DNA of 64,000 bases, taken from assembly GCA_037179385.1 (NCBI GenBank), contig CM074179.1, positions 69,335,806 through 69,399,805 of the forward strand, read 5' to 3'. The position numbers and the translations under genes were made by a program. Of the stretch, positions 11,431-22,335 are shown in pieces (position 1 is the stretch's first letter; each line of letters opens with the position of its first letter). Origin of the DNA: Holothuria scabra (lineage: Eukaryota; Echinodermata; Holothuroidea; Aspidochirotida; Holothuriidae). The notes under the pieces are model-generated. The model saw nothing but the letters and a program-made list of their open reading frames with translations, ran no database searches and was not told where the DNA came from.

Positions 11431-12230
11431 CATTCTCCTGTGTACATCTGTGCAGGCCCCCCATACAGACCTTCATTGGGCACATCTTTACACTGTATGT
11501 TTCTGCACTTACTTACTTTTCTGAACTTTGAATGGACTGTGGATTTATTGCTTGGTTGTTCAGTAACTATGAGAAGTATGCAGTATTGACACAGAAAAGT
11601 TTTGTTTGTTTTCCAAAAGATTAAAAGTGGAAATGTGTCAACTACTGCTACAGTAAATGCACTACACATACAGTACACCACATGTACTCCAAGCAATTTG
11701 ACCTTTGACCTTCCACGGTACAGATTTCTCTCATGCTTTGAAGGGGTAAACATGTGAGGTCATAGGTCAGTCTGAAGCTCTTAATGTAAATAATAATGTG
11801 CTTCCAAATTTGCAATCAATCATATTTGTTTATTTTGGAGTGTTTTGTCTGGTGATATTCCCATAATTGAAAAAGATGGTTGGGTGTTCATGGAAACCAC
11901 ATGATTTATGATAACACATGACCATTTATTTATAAAGTATTCTCACAATTTGATATGGTAGATGAGCAGGAAGGCCTTTTTTGTAGAAACTTTCTCAGGA
12001 TGTTGGAGGAGTACAATTACATGTTGATCTTAGTATTAATGAACTCCAAGTCTCTTTGTAACAAGTTTTCAGTAATATTGTACATTATCAGCCTGAGTCC
12101 TTGCTACAGTACAGTATGTGTACTAGACTATGTTGTTAGCCTTTCTCAGGAGGGGTTGTTCCCATTGAATGGTGGTCCAGCTACAGTATTACTGCAGAAG
12201 GCTTTATCTAGATCATAGCGATACATCAGA
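11431..12230. other. Non-coding stretch, nothing recognised
   Basis: Open frames near 11421-11753 (minus) and 11955-12218 (plus) have no domain signature and no codon pattern resembling the real exons downstream. I see no gene here. Confidence 0.5.
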
Positions 12231-12300
12231 GAACAATTTATCCAGTATCGCATGACACTGTGCTACACAAAATGGACAATTGCTATACAAATTATGGAAT
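12231..12300 (+). mobile_element. Fragment related to the 11245 MITE
   Basis: AATTTATCCAGTATCGCATG and TGCTACACAAAATGG follow the left half of the element at 11245 at low divergence. The right terminus is absent, so this is a decayed or truncated copy. Confidence 0.6.
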
Positions 12301-12355
12301 TTCTCTCTCAATTGCCAAAAGAAATGCACTGATGTGATATTCAAGTTCAAGTAAT

Positions 12356-12707
12356 CAGGCCTTGATTTTCAGTCAAATTTATGGTTGTCCTTCAGGCAAC
12401 CATTTCACTAGTTTTGGTTTCCACAATGAAATTTTATTGTCCAGAACACTTTGCACACAATTACAAAAGAGTAATTGTGTTCATGTATTATTAGTCTTGA
12501 AAAAAAGCTAGGATGTTTAAGACAGAAACACTTCAAGTCTGAAACATGGTAGACGAAAAAGTTGAAAGAGTTTATCAATCAGCTTTATAATTCTTCAATC
12601 TGAGAGAAAAATGGTTGTCCATCGGACAACCAACCTTTAATTTTTGGTTGTCCAAATGAGATTTTAGTTGTCCCGGACAATCGGACAACCATGAAAATCG
12701 AGCCCTG
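12356..12707. mobile_element. GGTTGTCC-family hAT-like MITE
   Basis: Left end CAGGCCTTGATTTTCA and right end TGAAAATCGAGCCCTG form near-perfect 16-bp inverted repeats. The interior repeats TTGTCC and GGACAA boxes, including CATCGGACAACCAACC near 12620. No convincing flanking duplication is seen. It lies just downstream of the fragment at 12231. Confidence 0.8.
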
Positions 12708-13568
12708 AAGTTCATGAAATTAATATAACATATTTATTTAAAATAATAGAATTTGCCAAGTACTAAAGAAAGTGGAAAAACATAAGTCTAAGTTGATCTA
12801 TCAGGTACCATCAAAGTTACAGCTATAGTAAATACTGTAGGTGGGTTTTTAAGAAGGACTGGAAATGTTCCAGGGAGCATGCTGACTTAACTAAAGGGGA
12901 AAGGTCATTCCATCACTAAGGTTCTTGGGAAGCCACTGTAGCCTGATCTCACCAAACATGGACCTTTATCTAGGAACAATCAGATTGAGAGTGGTCTCAG
13001 ATCTGAATTCATATTTTTTTTTCTTAAATGAGAACATATTGGATGGCATAGAATTTTGCTGTATTCTGTATGGCTATATACTGTACTGTATACAAGAAGC
13101 AAGATCTTGAATTAGTTCCTATAAATCACTGGGAGCCAATGCAATTCCTTCAGCAGGCCTAAGGATGGGAATAACCTGTTCTTGTTAGAAACTTTTTTTT
13201 TTTTTGGCTGCGTAATTTTACACAGGTGGTACAACATATATTTTGGATTAGGCAGAATGCAAAATTTACAACAGTCGATATGTACAGCGATCATCGCATT
13301 CACAAGAGCAATGATAGCAGCCTTCCTAATAGAAATTTAACACACTGTCTAAGATCATAGAGATGATAAAAAGCAGTTTTACACTTACTATTGACATGAT
13401 CAGACATTGAAAAATGGAAATAATCATCTTCAACATCAAGTTGCCATCACATTTTGTCTGGTTTTCTCGATGTACTGTAAGGGCAAGTACTGTTGTGTGT
13501 GATTTTATGAGAAGTAAAACTGCAGTCCGTGGGACAACCACACTCAGGCTCTGTATTCTCTGCTGCAG
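12708..13568. other. Non-coding stretch, nothing recognised
   Basis: No gene support. Runs of T lie at 13013-13021 and 13193-13204. Confidence 0.5.
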
Positions 13569-13936
13569 TTAAAGAGGCTCATTGAGTTAATATCGATAAC
13601 TTAATGAGGTTCTCAGACGGTCACTATCACATAACAATGCTTACAATTAGCATAACAAGTCAAGTTTCAAGTCCAAAAGTCACAGAAAATGCTAAAATTT
13701 TGAATATTCTTGTGTCCCGACTTGTAACGGGTTTGTACATAATTTGAAAATGTGTCTGGTCACGAATTTTTGAAAACCGACTTTAACCGTTAAGCACTCA
13801 CTCATAAAACAGTTATTTGTGTGCAGGGTATAGGGATTGTTTAAGATTGACCATTTGTTATCGGTGTGTGAAGAAAATACAAAAGGTTTGGAAAAATTTG
13901 TTGAATCTCATGAACTAACTCAATGAGCCGCTTTAA
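13569..13936. mobile_element. MITE with TTAA-flanked inverted repeats (piggyBac-like)
   Basis: TTAAAGAGGCTCATTGAGTT at the left is answered by AACTCAATGAGCCGCTTTAA at the right, a 20-bp inverted repeat with one mismatch. TTAA sits at both outer ends, as in piggyBac-type insertions. The 368-bp interior has no open frame. A shorter relative lies at 37148-37390. Confidence 0.8.
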
Positions 13937-16900
13937 AATTAAAATTCATTGCACAGCTTTTTCAGCCTCTTTATAATTTCTGTCCGATAATGAACAATGT
14001 ATTTATAGTGTCAGTAGAAATTTTTTTTCTGCTTTGTGAGAAATAAGGCAAACAAAATCCTAGCTATTAAGACTTGCTGAAAAGCAATTGCAAAATTTAT
14101 TTGTTTGGCAAATTTTGTATCAAAGTTATAAATACTATTCCTGTGGGCTTCTTCTGTAAGAAGCAAGTTTCTATTTGCAGTCGTAAACTGTTCCTCATTT
14201 TCAGTAAATGACAGTCCGCGTTTTGCAAGCTGCCTAACAATTGTCTGTCTCGGCATTAAATTATTGCCAGACACTTAACGCACCCCCACAGTTTTCATTT
14301 TGGGAAGCCAAGATTTATTTTGGTTGAAAAAAGCACCGTGACTTTATTAGATGTTGTAATGAAAATGGATGCTGGATAATAAATTGGGATCTCTCTTCAT
14401 TCCATCTTTTGAATTTGCCCACCACCACATTTTATGAATTGGAGCAGAGGCTGTTACTGTACTCAGGATACAGTTGAGAGCATTTAAGGAGTTGATATAT
14501 GAGATTGCAATGTCTGGGACACTTTGAAGCTTGTGACAAAACTGTTTGTGTGAAATTTATCATAAAGAAGGAAAGTTCCCTGAATAGAAGCAAAGTCCAA
14601 AACTTACAGAGTACAGTAATACAGTGTCTTGCTTTCATGTGATGTTATAAGTGGTAAACCATGCCCATTGCTGGACAAAAATCAAGTGTTTCTGCCTACT
14701 GTTTTAGTGCAACACTTGCAGGGTCTTCAGCTGCTTCTTAATGAGCTAAGTATTGTAAGTACCCTGGGCAACATATTGCAGTAAGTTTTACCGGTTAAAA
14801 GGGGCAGGCTTGTTCCATCAGTGAAAGCACCCTAGGGCTGAACTAATTTGCAGACTTTTGTCAAGTTGTTGAGTAATGTCTGCGTCAAGCTGCCTGAGAG
14901 GGCCTAATTTTAGGTCCACTTCTACAACTTAAAACTGGGATTACATAGAATGTTAGGCAATTACAGTACCTTAAGGTCAGAAGGTCAAATTTGGAAACAC
15001 ACACTGGTAAGCTACAGTACAGTAATTGAAGGCAGGATCTAACTTGCATGCAGTATGGTAGCCTTGGTAGGCTATGGGAGTATCCAGTGGTAATTTTGTA
15101 TGCCAGTGGTACAAGTTTGTAAGCATACAGTACTGTATACCAGAAGTAGTGTACCCTCTCACCTTTTGAAAATTTTTGGAATTCGAAAAGTGCTGAAATT
15201 GCAAATGATGCAACATTTGAAAAGATTTCTGTCCCAATGGAGAATTAGTCAATTAGTTAGAATGATAGTGTTTTACAGCCCAGTTTCCAACCTATAGTAT
15301 TGGGGAAATATAGCAAAATTACAGTATTCTGTCAAAAGTTACACTTCTAGATCTTGCTTTTCAGATTCTTTTTTGTAACATTATTTTGCTGTCCTATGTG
15401 CAGCAGCTGTCACACAGATGGGGCTGGCTGAAGCACTTGTGCCATATGCTTTTATAAGTAGGCCTACTGTACATGTGAAGCTCAGACACAAATGAGCACA
15501 TCATTTTGTTTTCCCTCCAGGACTTGGTTGCTGCCTAACAGAACTTTGCAGCATATGCTACTCTACATGACAGCATGGCAGTTCCATAATTATTACAGTG
15601 AGTTACAGTATGTTGGTACAGTGCAACATTCGGTTGGATGTCTTTACTTTATTTCAAGGTTTTAGCAAAAATGTGCAGTCTTCATTTTCATTAAGATCAG
15701 AAAACCACCCTGTTTATGCATGGATGCCCCCCCCCCCATTTAAAAAGAAAATGCACAAATAAGCAACTTATTAATAAACATTTGACCTCCTTTTACTGTT
15801 TTTAGCCATTTAGTTAGGCCGTACTCAGCAGTGTACTTTGCACAGTACATACACAGCATAGCCTACTCCGCAGCATAGGATCAAAATGTGAAAGTGAAGT
15901 AGTTTCTTGCTTTTTACATCATCTTGACAACAAATAAGAGTTGCTTGGGTTAGGTGCTGTACGTGATACTAGTACAAAACTTAAATATATCATTCTTCTT
16001 AATTTTCTTGCACTGACCAGAGCTCTTCTGAACAATACTGACCCTGCAGCTGAACCAAAAAACAAGCTGCTGTACATCATGATGATGTGTTTACTAATGG
16101 ACCTGTCTCTCATCATAGCTCATCATCTTGTCTACACATCAATGCACAGTAACCCACATTGCATGAGTTCCAGACATACCGGGATGGCCAGCTTAAGACA
16201 TCTCACCCCTTGCTGTCATTCTACTGGCCAGCATTCTAAATTGTATGATTGGTTTACACAAGCTGACATTTAACACCGATATCTTGGTGTTGTTTTGGAA
16301 CGAGGTTTAAAGGATGCACACGATTGATGTAAATTTGTATGGTAGAACTATAGCCATACCATGAAATGAATCACTTTGTGAAACTTGCAGTTGGAATTAC
16401 TGGCACTGATGTAGGGCATGCCAAGTCAGTAGCAACAATTTCTCAAAGCAAAATATAAAGAGAATGTGCCATGCTGTAGTTATACATTATCTGTCAATTT
16501 TAATTAATTAGTTTGATTTTTAAGCCATTCAGATTTGGAATTTTAGTGTTAGTGCTACCGTAACTTTCATAGACATCCAAGAGGCTGTATTACAGTAAAT
16601 GGGACATCAGCCTACAGTTATAGGCCTAATCCTCTCTTGTTTTATGCCTGTAGCGATCAGATTAGATCCTTTCAATTACTGTAGGGCTAAAAGAAAAAAA
16701 AATCCTTAAAAGGTTTTAGACAGGGTTGCAACTTTCATGGTACAGCCTAGTAAGTACAGTACTGTACCTAGTATAGGACCTTACTGTAAGTGACGTACCT
16801 ACTGTAGCCTTCTTGTACCCCTCCTCAAATTGTCTACCTTGGGACATAGTAGTACTGAAGAGTGACTTTGTGCTGGCCATTAATTTTGGACAGCTGCTGC

Positions 16901-18514
16901 AGTAGGTCTACCTACAGTACTGTACTACTGTACATGGCGTCATTGTCATATTAAGCTTTTACATTGTTGACAGAACAGTCTGAAACAAAAGGCGTAAACA
17001 TAGTATAATTGCTAAAGTATTCCAGCTGACATGGTCAACAAGAAAAACAAAGTACCCTCACATCTACTGAAGGCCTCTTTAGCACAGTTCTGCTGGTACG
17101 GTTTGAAATTTTTGTTTCTTAAGTCATTAAGTGAATTACATACTGAGTACTCGCCCTCCATGCAGTGAGTAGCATGTTCCATAGTGGTGCTGTACTGTAC
17201 AGTATTTGTACTGTAGCTACAGTACCAACAAGTGTTGCCCACAGACCCGTTTGGGTATAACATGTGTGTATAATGAAATGAACTTTGTGCAGGAACACAA
17301 AGAATGAATTCTTTGAAGTGGAACCACTACAGTTATGTACAGTAGTTAACAAGTCTGTTCACGTACTGTAAGAATGTGCAAAAGTGTATCCAGTGGGCAG
17401 CGTGTGTGCTGTACGAACAAAATATGCAGTACTGTATGAATGTGTGTTTTCTGCAGTTACCGAACACAAGTTGCATAGTAGATACAGGGTACTGTATATG
17501 TAGGCACCGCATGGTGCGAGGTTGAACTTACAGTAACTGAACTTTGTGAAGATAATAAATTTGAGAATTCTTTGAAATAGAACCAGTACAATTGTGTTAC
17601 TCATAACCAGCCACAGAAGTTAGCCAAGTAAGTGTACAGTATGGTACTGTAACGATGCAATTTGCAAGATATACTCTACAATACTCAATAAAAGTAGTCA
17701 ATGACCGCAAGTATAGGGCACCCCAAGAAACGGGAGCCTGCATAAAATCTCAATTGCACACAATTCCCAGCCATTTGACTGATGAGGATTAATGACAAGA
17801 CATTTGTTGTCAAAATTTAATCCATTTACAGTACTAGTTCAATTTCTCTTTAAGATACTGGATAAATTACCTCAAGTTCTACTGGCAACATTTTTTTGAA
17901 AAGTTGCTGGGGTGATATATGTCAGAAATCTGTCATATTTTTGGTCTTTGGATGTTAATTACAACTCAAAACTTTGAGGATCTGTTGATGAATGTCATGT
18001 TGTGTCACATGAATTTTGTAAAGCCAGTACATGTACAGTACATGAAGCTAAGTGCATTAGGGCATGCTAATTGACTGGAAGGGGGGGGGGGGTTGCTCCC
18101 AGTGATATTTATGAAAAAGTGTACTTTTCTGAGTAGTCCATGTTGTGGTGCCTGAGATTCAATTTAGACGTACAGTAGCAAGCTAGGGGTGAGTATATGT
18201 GGATCTTGCACCTACCTGGAACTTGGGAAGGGGGGGGGGGGAGAGAAATTTGTAAATTTGCACAAAACTGCTGCATGTCCTACTTACTGCATACATGTAC
18301 AGTACAGAAGACTGTTCCTTTCACTGTATCATGCAGAACTTGTACTCAATAGTGTGCATATTCCTCGCACACCTGTGATAAGTTGTCATACCTGCTAATT
18401 TTGTTCTTCCTCTGTGCCCATATCACTTTCTCTGCAGCGTATGGAACTTGCGATCTTCCAGCTGGCTTATTGTGGATCAAACTTACCGTATATGACTCTT
18501 GGCATACTGTTCAG
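13937..18514. other. 4.6-kb non-coding stretch with one SINE scrap
   Basis: No gene is supported. The longest frame (15941-16273, plus) lacks recognisable domains and a splice setting. A minus-orientation SINE tail scrap lies at 15262-15297 (GTTTTACAGCCCAGTTTCC). C or G runs occur at 15727-15738, 18080-18092 and 18231-18241. TACTGTA/TACAGTA words are very dense, notably 16900-17650. Confidence 0.5.
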
Positions 18515-18887
18515 TAGGGCTGTGAACGTTTAGCAAAATAACTAAACGTTTAACCTCAAAAATTTGCGATTGTTTAGCGATTAATCGCAATTACCTTATC
18601 ACAAAAAAAGTAATTTCAGTATGTAGTGATTGATACTGATTGTAATGCAGATTAGTTGTTATCTTACATGGTAAAACCAAATTATTGTGAAACTTTGAAG
18701 CCTACTGTACAAGGTTCAAATATGCCCAGGATGTTTCATTTTACAAAAACCAGGGATCATCAGAGTATACAAATGGATAAAAAACTGTCAAAAACAGGTT
18801 TTGCGATTAATCGCTTGTAGCTTTGTACTTAACGTTTATTTCACATGCGATCATTTAGCGGTTAATCGCTACACGTTCACAGCCCTA
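18515..18887. mobile_element. hAT-like MITE with perfect 8-bp target duplication
   Basis: TAGGGCTGTGAACGT at 18515 and ACGTTCACAGCCCTA ending at 18887 are exact 15-bp inverted repeats. The flanks CTGTTCAG at 18507-18514 and 18888-18895 are identical. Subterminal GCGATTAATCGC-like palindromes recur near both ends (18572-18590 and 18804-18870). The 373-bp interior has no transposase frame. Confidence 0.92.
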
Positions 18888-18895
18888 CTGTTCAG

Positions 18896-21448
18896 TCTGT
18901 GTATTGTTCAGTGTCAGCAGTTATGCTGGCAACCAACCACAAATGGTAAATGCCTACTGTACGTACCACATCACATCATACTGTAATTATGCTTGCATTG
19001 TGATTGGCCACATTTTAGGTTTACAGCAACTCATTCTGTCTTGCACACTGTAAGAGTTTAACCCCTCCCCCCCCCGCAAAAAAAAAAAAAAAAAATCATT
19101 TTTTTAATTTTAAAATCCAGTAACCCCCTACTTTTTTTTTTGAAGGTCCAAATGGAAGTACTGATGGGGCCTCTTGTTAAAGGCATTTAATGTAACAGAG
19201 AACACATAGTCAGAAGAATAATGAGGATTTTGTGATTCAAAATGGGGATGTCTTGCTTAAGTTGCTTCAAAGGTAAAGAGCAGTCCTCCCTAACTTATTT
19301 AGAAGAAAAAGCTAAATAGCACAATTTTTATTTTATTTCTCTGCAAAGTATCTTTCAATACATTTTAGGATTTAACTACTGCATATGCAAGGTAAACCAA
19401 GCAGTTATTCCTAGTAAATTTCATATTTGAAGAGAAAAAAATGTTGTCACATGATTCCGAACAGCCAATCATGAAACTGGACAGTCTACTACTGTACACT
19501 ACTTCAATTTGGGATGACTGCTCTTGCCCTTCAAATCCTTCTTTTAAGACATGGCCTTGCCTCTTTATGGTGACCATGTTTTTATGTTGGCTCTACCTGA
19601 AAACATGCCTGCCAAGTACTAACTGTGTACAATTCAATGTGTAGTACCCGAGTAGATTTACAGTACTGTATGTACATTCAATCCCAACAGTGCTCAGCTA
19701 CAGTGTCGATCAAGTTGACCATCTGTTCTCTCCAACTTTTTAAGCATATTGTCATGTGCTTCGTCCACTGTTATACTGTATCAGTATTTCTGTATAATTT
19801 CATAAACGAAGCACTCATCCTCTGCTACCAGATTTCACTTTTGTTTCGGATATGATTAGTCTCTCATGCTTATCTTCATTGGAGCATACCAGCCTTTCCC
19901 ACGTAATTAGTGTGAAAATATCTAGCCTCCCCAGTGTGTGGGATTTGGTTACCAAGTGATGGCTGAGATAATTTACGGTGCTTTTAATACCGACAGCTGA
20001 CTGCGCTCATTAATGTGAGACTCTTAGTATCAAAATCACAGGGAGCTCCTTGCGGGATCATGGATGGGCATGTTAAAAGATGTGGTAACTTTGCTGCTGT
20101 TTGGCTTCAAAAAGGAATGCTTCTGTCTCCTTGTACAGAAATGTCTGATGAAGTTTGAAGATGCATGTTTTTTGCCCAACTATTTTCTATGGATTGATTT
20201 AGACCCTTAATAAAGAAGGGGCTTGGTTTTTCACACAGAGCTGCAAAGAAGTTCTGTTTAGGAACTACAGTATTTATTGTCTGAAGACATCTCATACAAA
20301 GTGGAATGGTTGTATTCAACCAAAGAGCTGCTACTCGAGCAAGGAGCTGGTAACGAGCTGATATCATTCAAATATGTATAGTAGTGAAAGTTTGCAAAAA
20401 CTCTGGAAATGTTCTGTAGTTTATGGACCTCCTAGTCTACAACATTGATGTGCAGTAGCAACACTGATGTCAGAATGAAATTGATTGTTTACACTTTACT
20501 GTACTACTGATACAAATTCTGCACTGCGATTCTTTCCCCTATCCACAGACAGGAAATTTTCCCTTTTGTAAAACTAGAGAAAAGAATTTGATGTTTTGGT
20601 GGTATAATTTTTCAATGGAAACTGGTGTAAAATGACACTAAAACAGAATTTGACTTTTAAAAAACCAAGAATTCATGTCTCTTGTGCTACAGTCTTTTCA
20701 CAGAATAAAGGGTTACTTCTGTGGACAAGATTGTGATCCCAGCAAATAACAGCTGAAACTGTTCAGTTCTGTAACTGTAATTCACTACTGTACATGGCTC
20801 AACTTACTAACTGCATGAAGTTTAAATGGTTTGTAGCATGCATGCAGTACTGTACAGTACATGCAGTGCCTGTAGCATATAAAGAGCCAGGTTCTAAACT
20901 GTAGCAGAATAATAATTACTGAACTGTGGTCTCAAAACCTTCCAGACATCCAAGCAAGGTTTAATCATGTGTTAGTTTATTTTAATATACAGCTACAGTA
21001 ATTAAATGAAAGTTACTGTAGAAGCACATGAATGTTATGAAAATAATTGAACATATATCAATGCATTTACCTAAGGTATTATTATACACAATATAATTTT
21101 AGATTTTTCAGGTGTGCCTCAAATCACACTCCCTAGGAAATTTAGGAGTGTGTTACAGTAGGTGTGCTGTTTTAAAAAAGTTTCATGTATTTGAGTTATC
21201 ATTCTATATGTACAGTACAGTACAGTACAGTACAGTACAGTAAGGTTACTGTAGATGTGCAAAAAATTGCATTCCTTACAGTAATTTGAGGTGAGTGTCT
21301 ATGTGAGATTGCACTTGCACACCTTGAGCAATATTCAGGGCTTGATAAATTGTACAATATCTACACACTGTTGGTATTTCCAGACTTAAATTCTACATTT
21401 GTGTTGCAGTATGATTAATTTGATATTACTTGATAATTTATCTTTCAG
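18896..21448. other. Non-coding stretch upstream of the first coding exon
   Basis: No coding exon is recognised. It contains a C/A homopolymer block at 19064-19097 and a (TACAG)n microsatellite at 21211-21242. It is probably a 5' UTR intron or the promoter-side region of the p190 RhoGAP gene. Confidence 0.5.
21211..21242. repeat. (TACAG)6 microsatellite
   Basis: Six successive TACAG units, 240 bp before the probable acceptor of the start-codon exon. The unit is the same word that is dispersed through the left half of the window. Confidence 0.95.
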
Positions 21449-21932
21449 AGATCTCATCACTGAACTAGTAAAGACAACCACGTCCTGAATCTGGTTTTGA
21501 TTCCTTTGTGCATACATGGAGATTGAGAAGACAGACTGATGAAGATTATCAATTGGATGATTTCCACGAGAAAGAAAATCTAGACAGTTTCGTTGGAAAT
21601 TTGGCCTTTCACAGGAGCTTGCTTTTTGGGGAATGTTCCGAAGCTTAAGTACTTCAAGTGGTGAAGTGTTTACCTTTTTATAAGTTTTTGTCCTCAGGAA
21701 TCTATGAAGGTAAAAAGGGGAAAATTTACAAGCTTAATTGAATTTTTTTGGTTGATGAATTGGCAGAGGTTAACAGAAAAGGAGACAGAAGAAATAATTG
21801 GTGTGCACTGCTAAATTAATAGCGCCCCCCATGTGATACTTGTAACTTTGCCAGACAATGTGTCTACATATATTGTACCAGTCAAGTTGATGATGTGAGA
21901 TTTTGAAGGTGTGCTCAGAATTCTAGCTTACA
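21449..21932 (+). other. ARHGAP35: Probable 5' UTR part of the start-codon exon
   Basis: TTTATCTTTCAG at 21437-21448 is a good 3' splice acceptor, so the exon holding the start codon probably begins at 21449. This gives 484 nt of 5' UTR before the ATG. An upstream first exon would lie further left and is not identified. Alternatively transcription could start inside this stretch; no TATA box or CpG-rich promoter is evident. Confidence 0.45.
21516..21583 (+). promoter_or_regulatory. Two coupled upstream ORFs in the 5' UTR
   Basis: An ATG at 21516 opens a 7-codon frame that stops with TGA at 21537-21539. The last base of that stop is shared with the next ATG (TGATG), which opens a 14-codon frame ending at TAG 21581-21583. 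If these bases are in the mRNA they could reduce translation of the main frame. There is no direct proof that they are transcribed. Confidence 0.35.
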
Positions 21933-22335
21933 ATGGCTTCTAGCAAAACTGACAGGGTTTTCCATGTGGCTGTGGTAGGGATGTCAGGAACAACTGAAAC
22001 CCGTGGAGATTTTGGAGTGGGAAAGTCCTGCCTTTGTAACCGTTTCACCACTAACCAGCAAGATGACTATCAACATCAACACAATTCCACCATTAGCGCA
22101 TCCGACTTCGGTGGAAGGATTATTAACAACGATCATTTTCTCTTTTGGGGAGATGTTGTGAAAAGGTTTGATGGGACGGATTTCCGTTTCAGTATCATTG
22201 AACAGACTGAATTCATTGATGATATGTCATTCTCCATACTTAAAGGGTCAAATTCAAAAAACTATTTTAAAAGGTGCGCAGAAACGAAACTTTCATCGGC
22301 AGAGAAGGTGGCATACATATGTCCTGACCAGTTGG
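21933..22335 (+). CDS. ARHGAP35: Exon 1: GTPase-like domain, first half
   Basis: Encodes residues 1-134 plus one base. The P-loop GDFGVGKS is followed by CLCNRF, and SDFGGRIINNDHFLFWGD is the block most diagnostic of p190 RhoGAP. The exon ends at TTGG|GTAAGT, leaving phase 1. Open reading continues into the intron to 22400, but the protein match stops at the donor. Confidence 0.95.

Noticed and set aside
11421..11753. 110-codon minus-strand open frame
   Set aside because: No family resemblance; it runs across the right end of the MITE at 11245-11430.
15941..16273. 110-codon plus-strand open frame upstream of the gene
   Set aside because: No recognisable domain, no splice-site setting, and composition like surrounding non-coding sequence.
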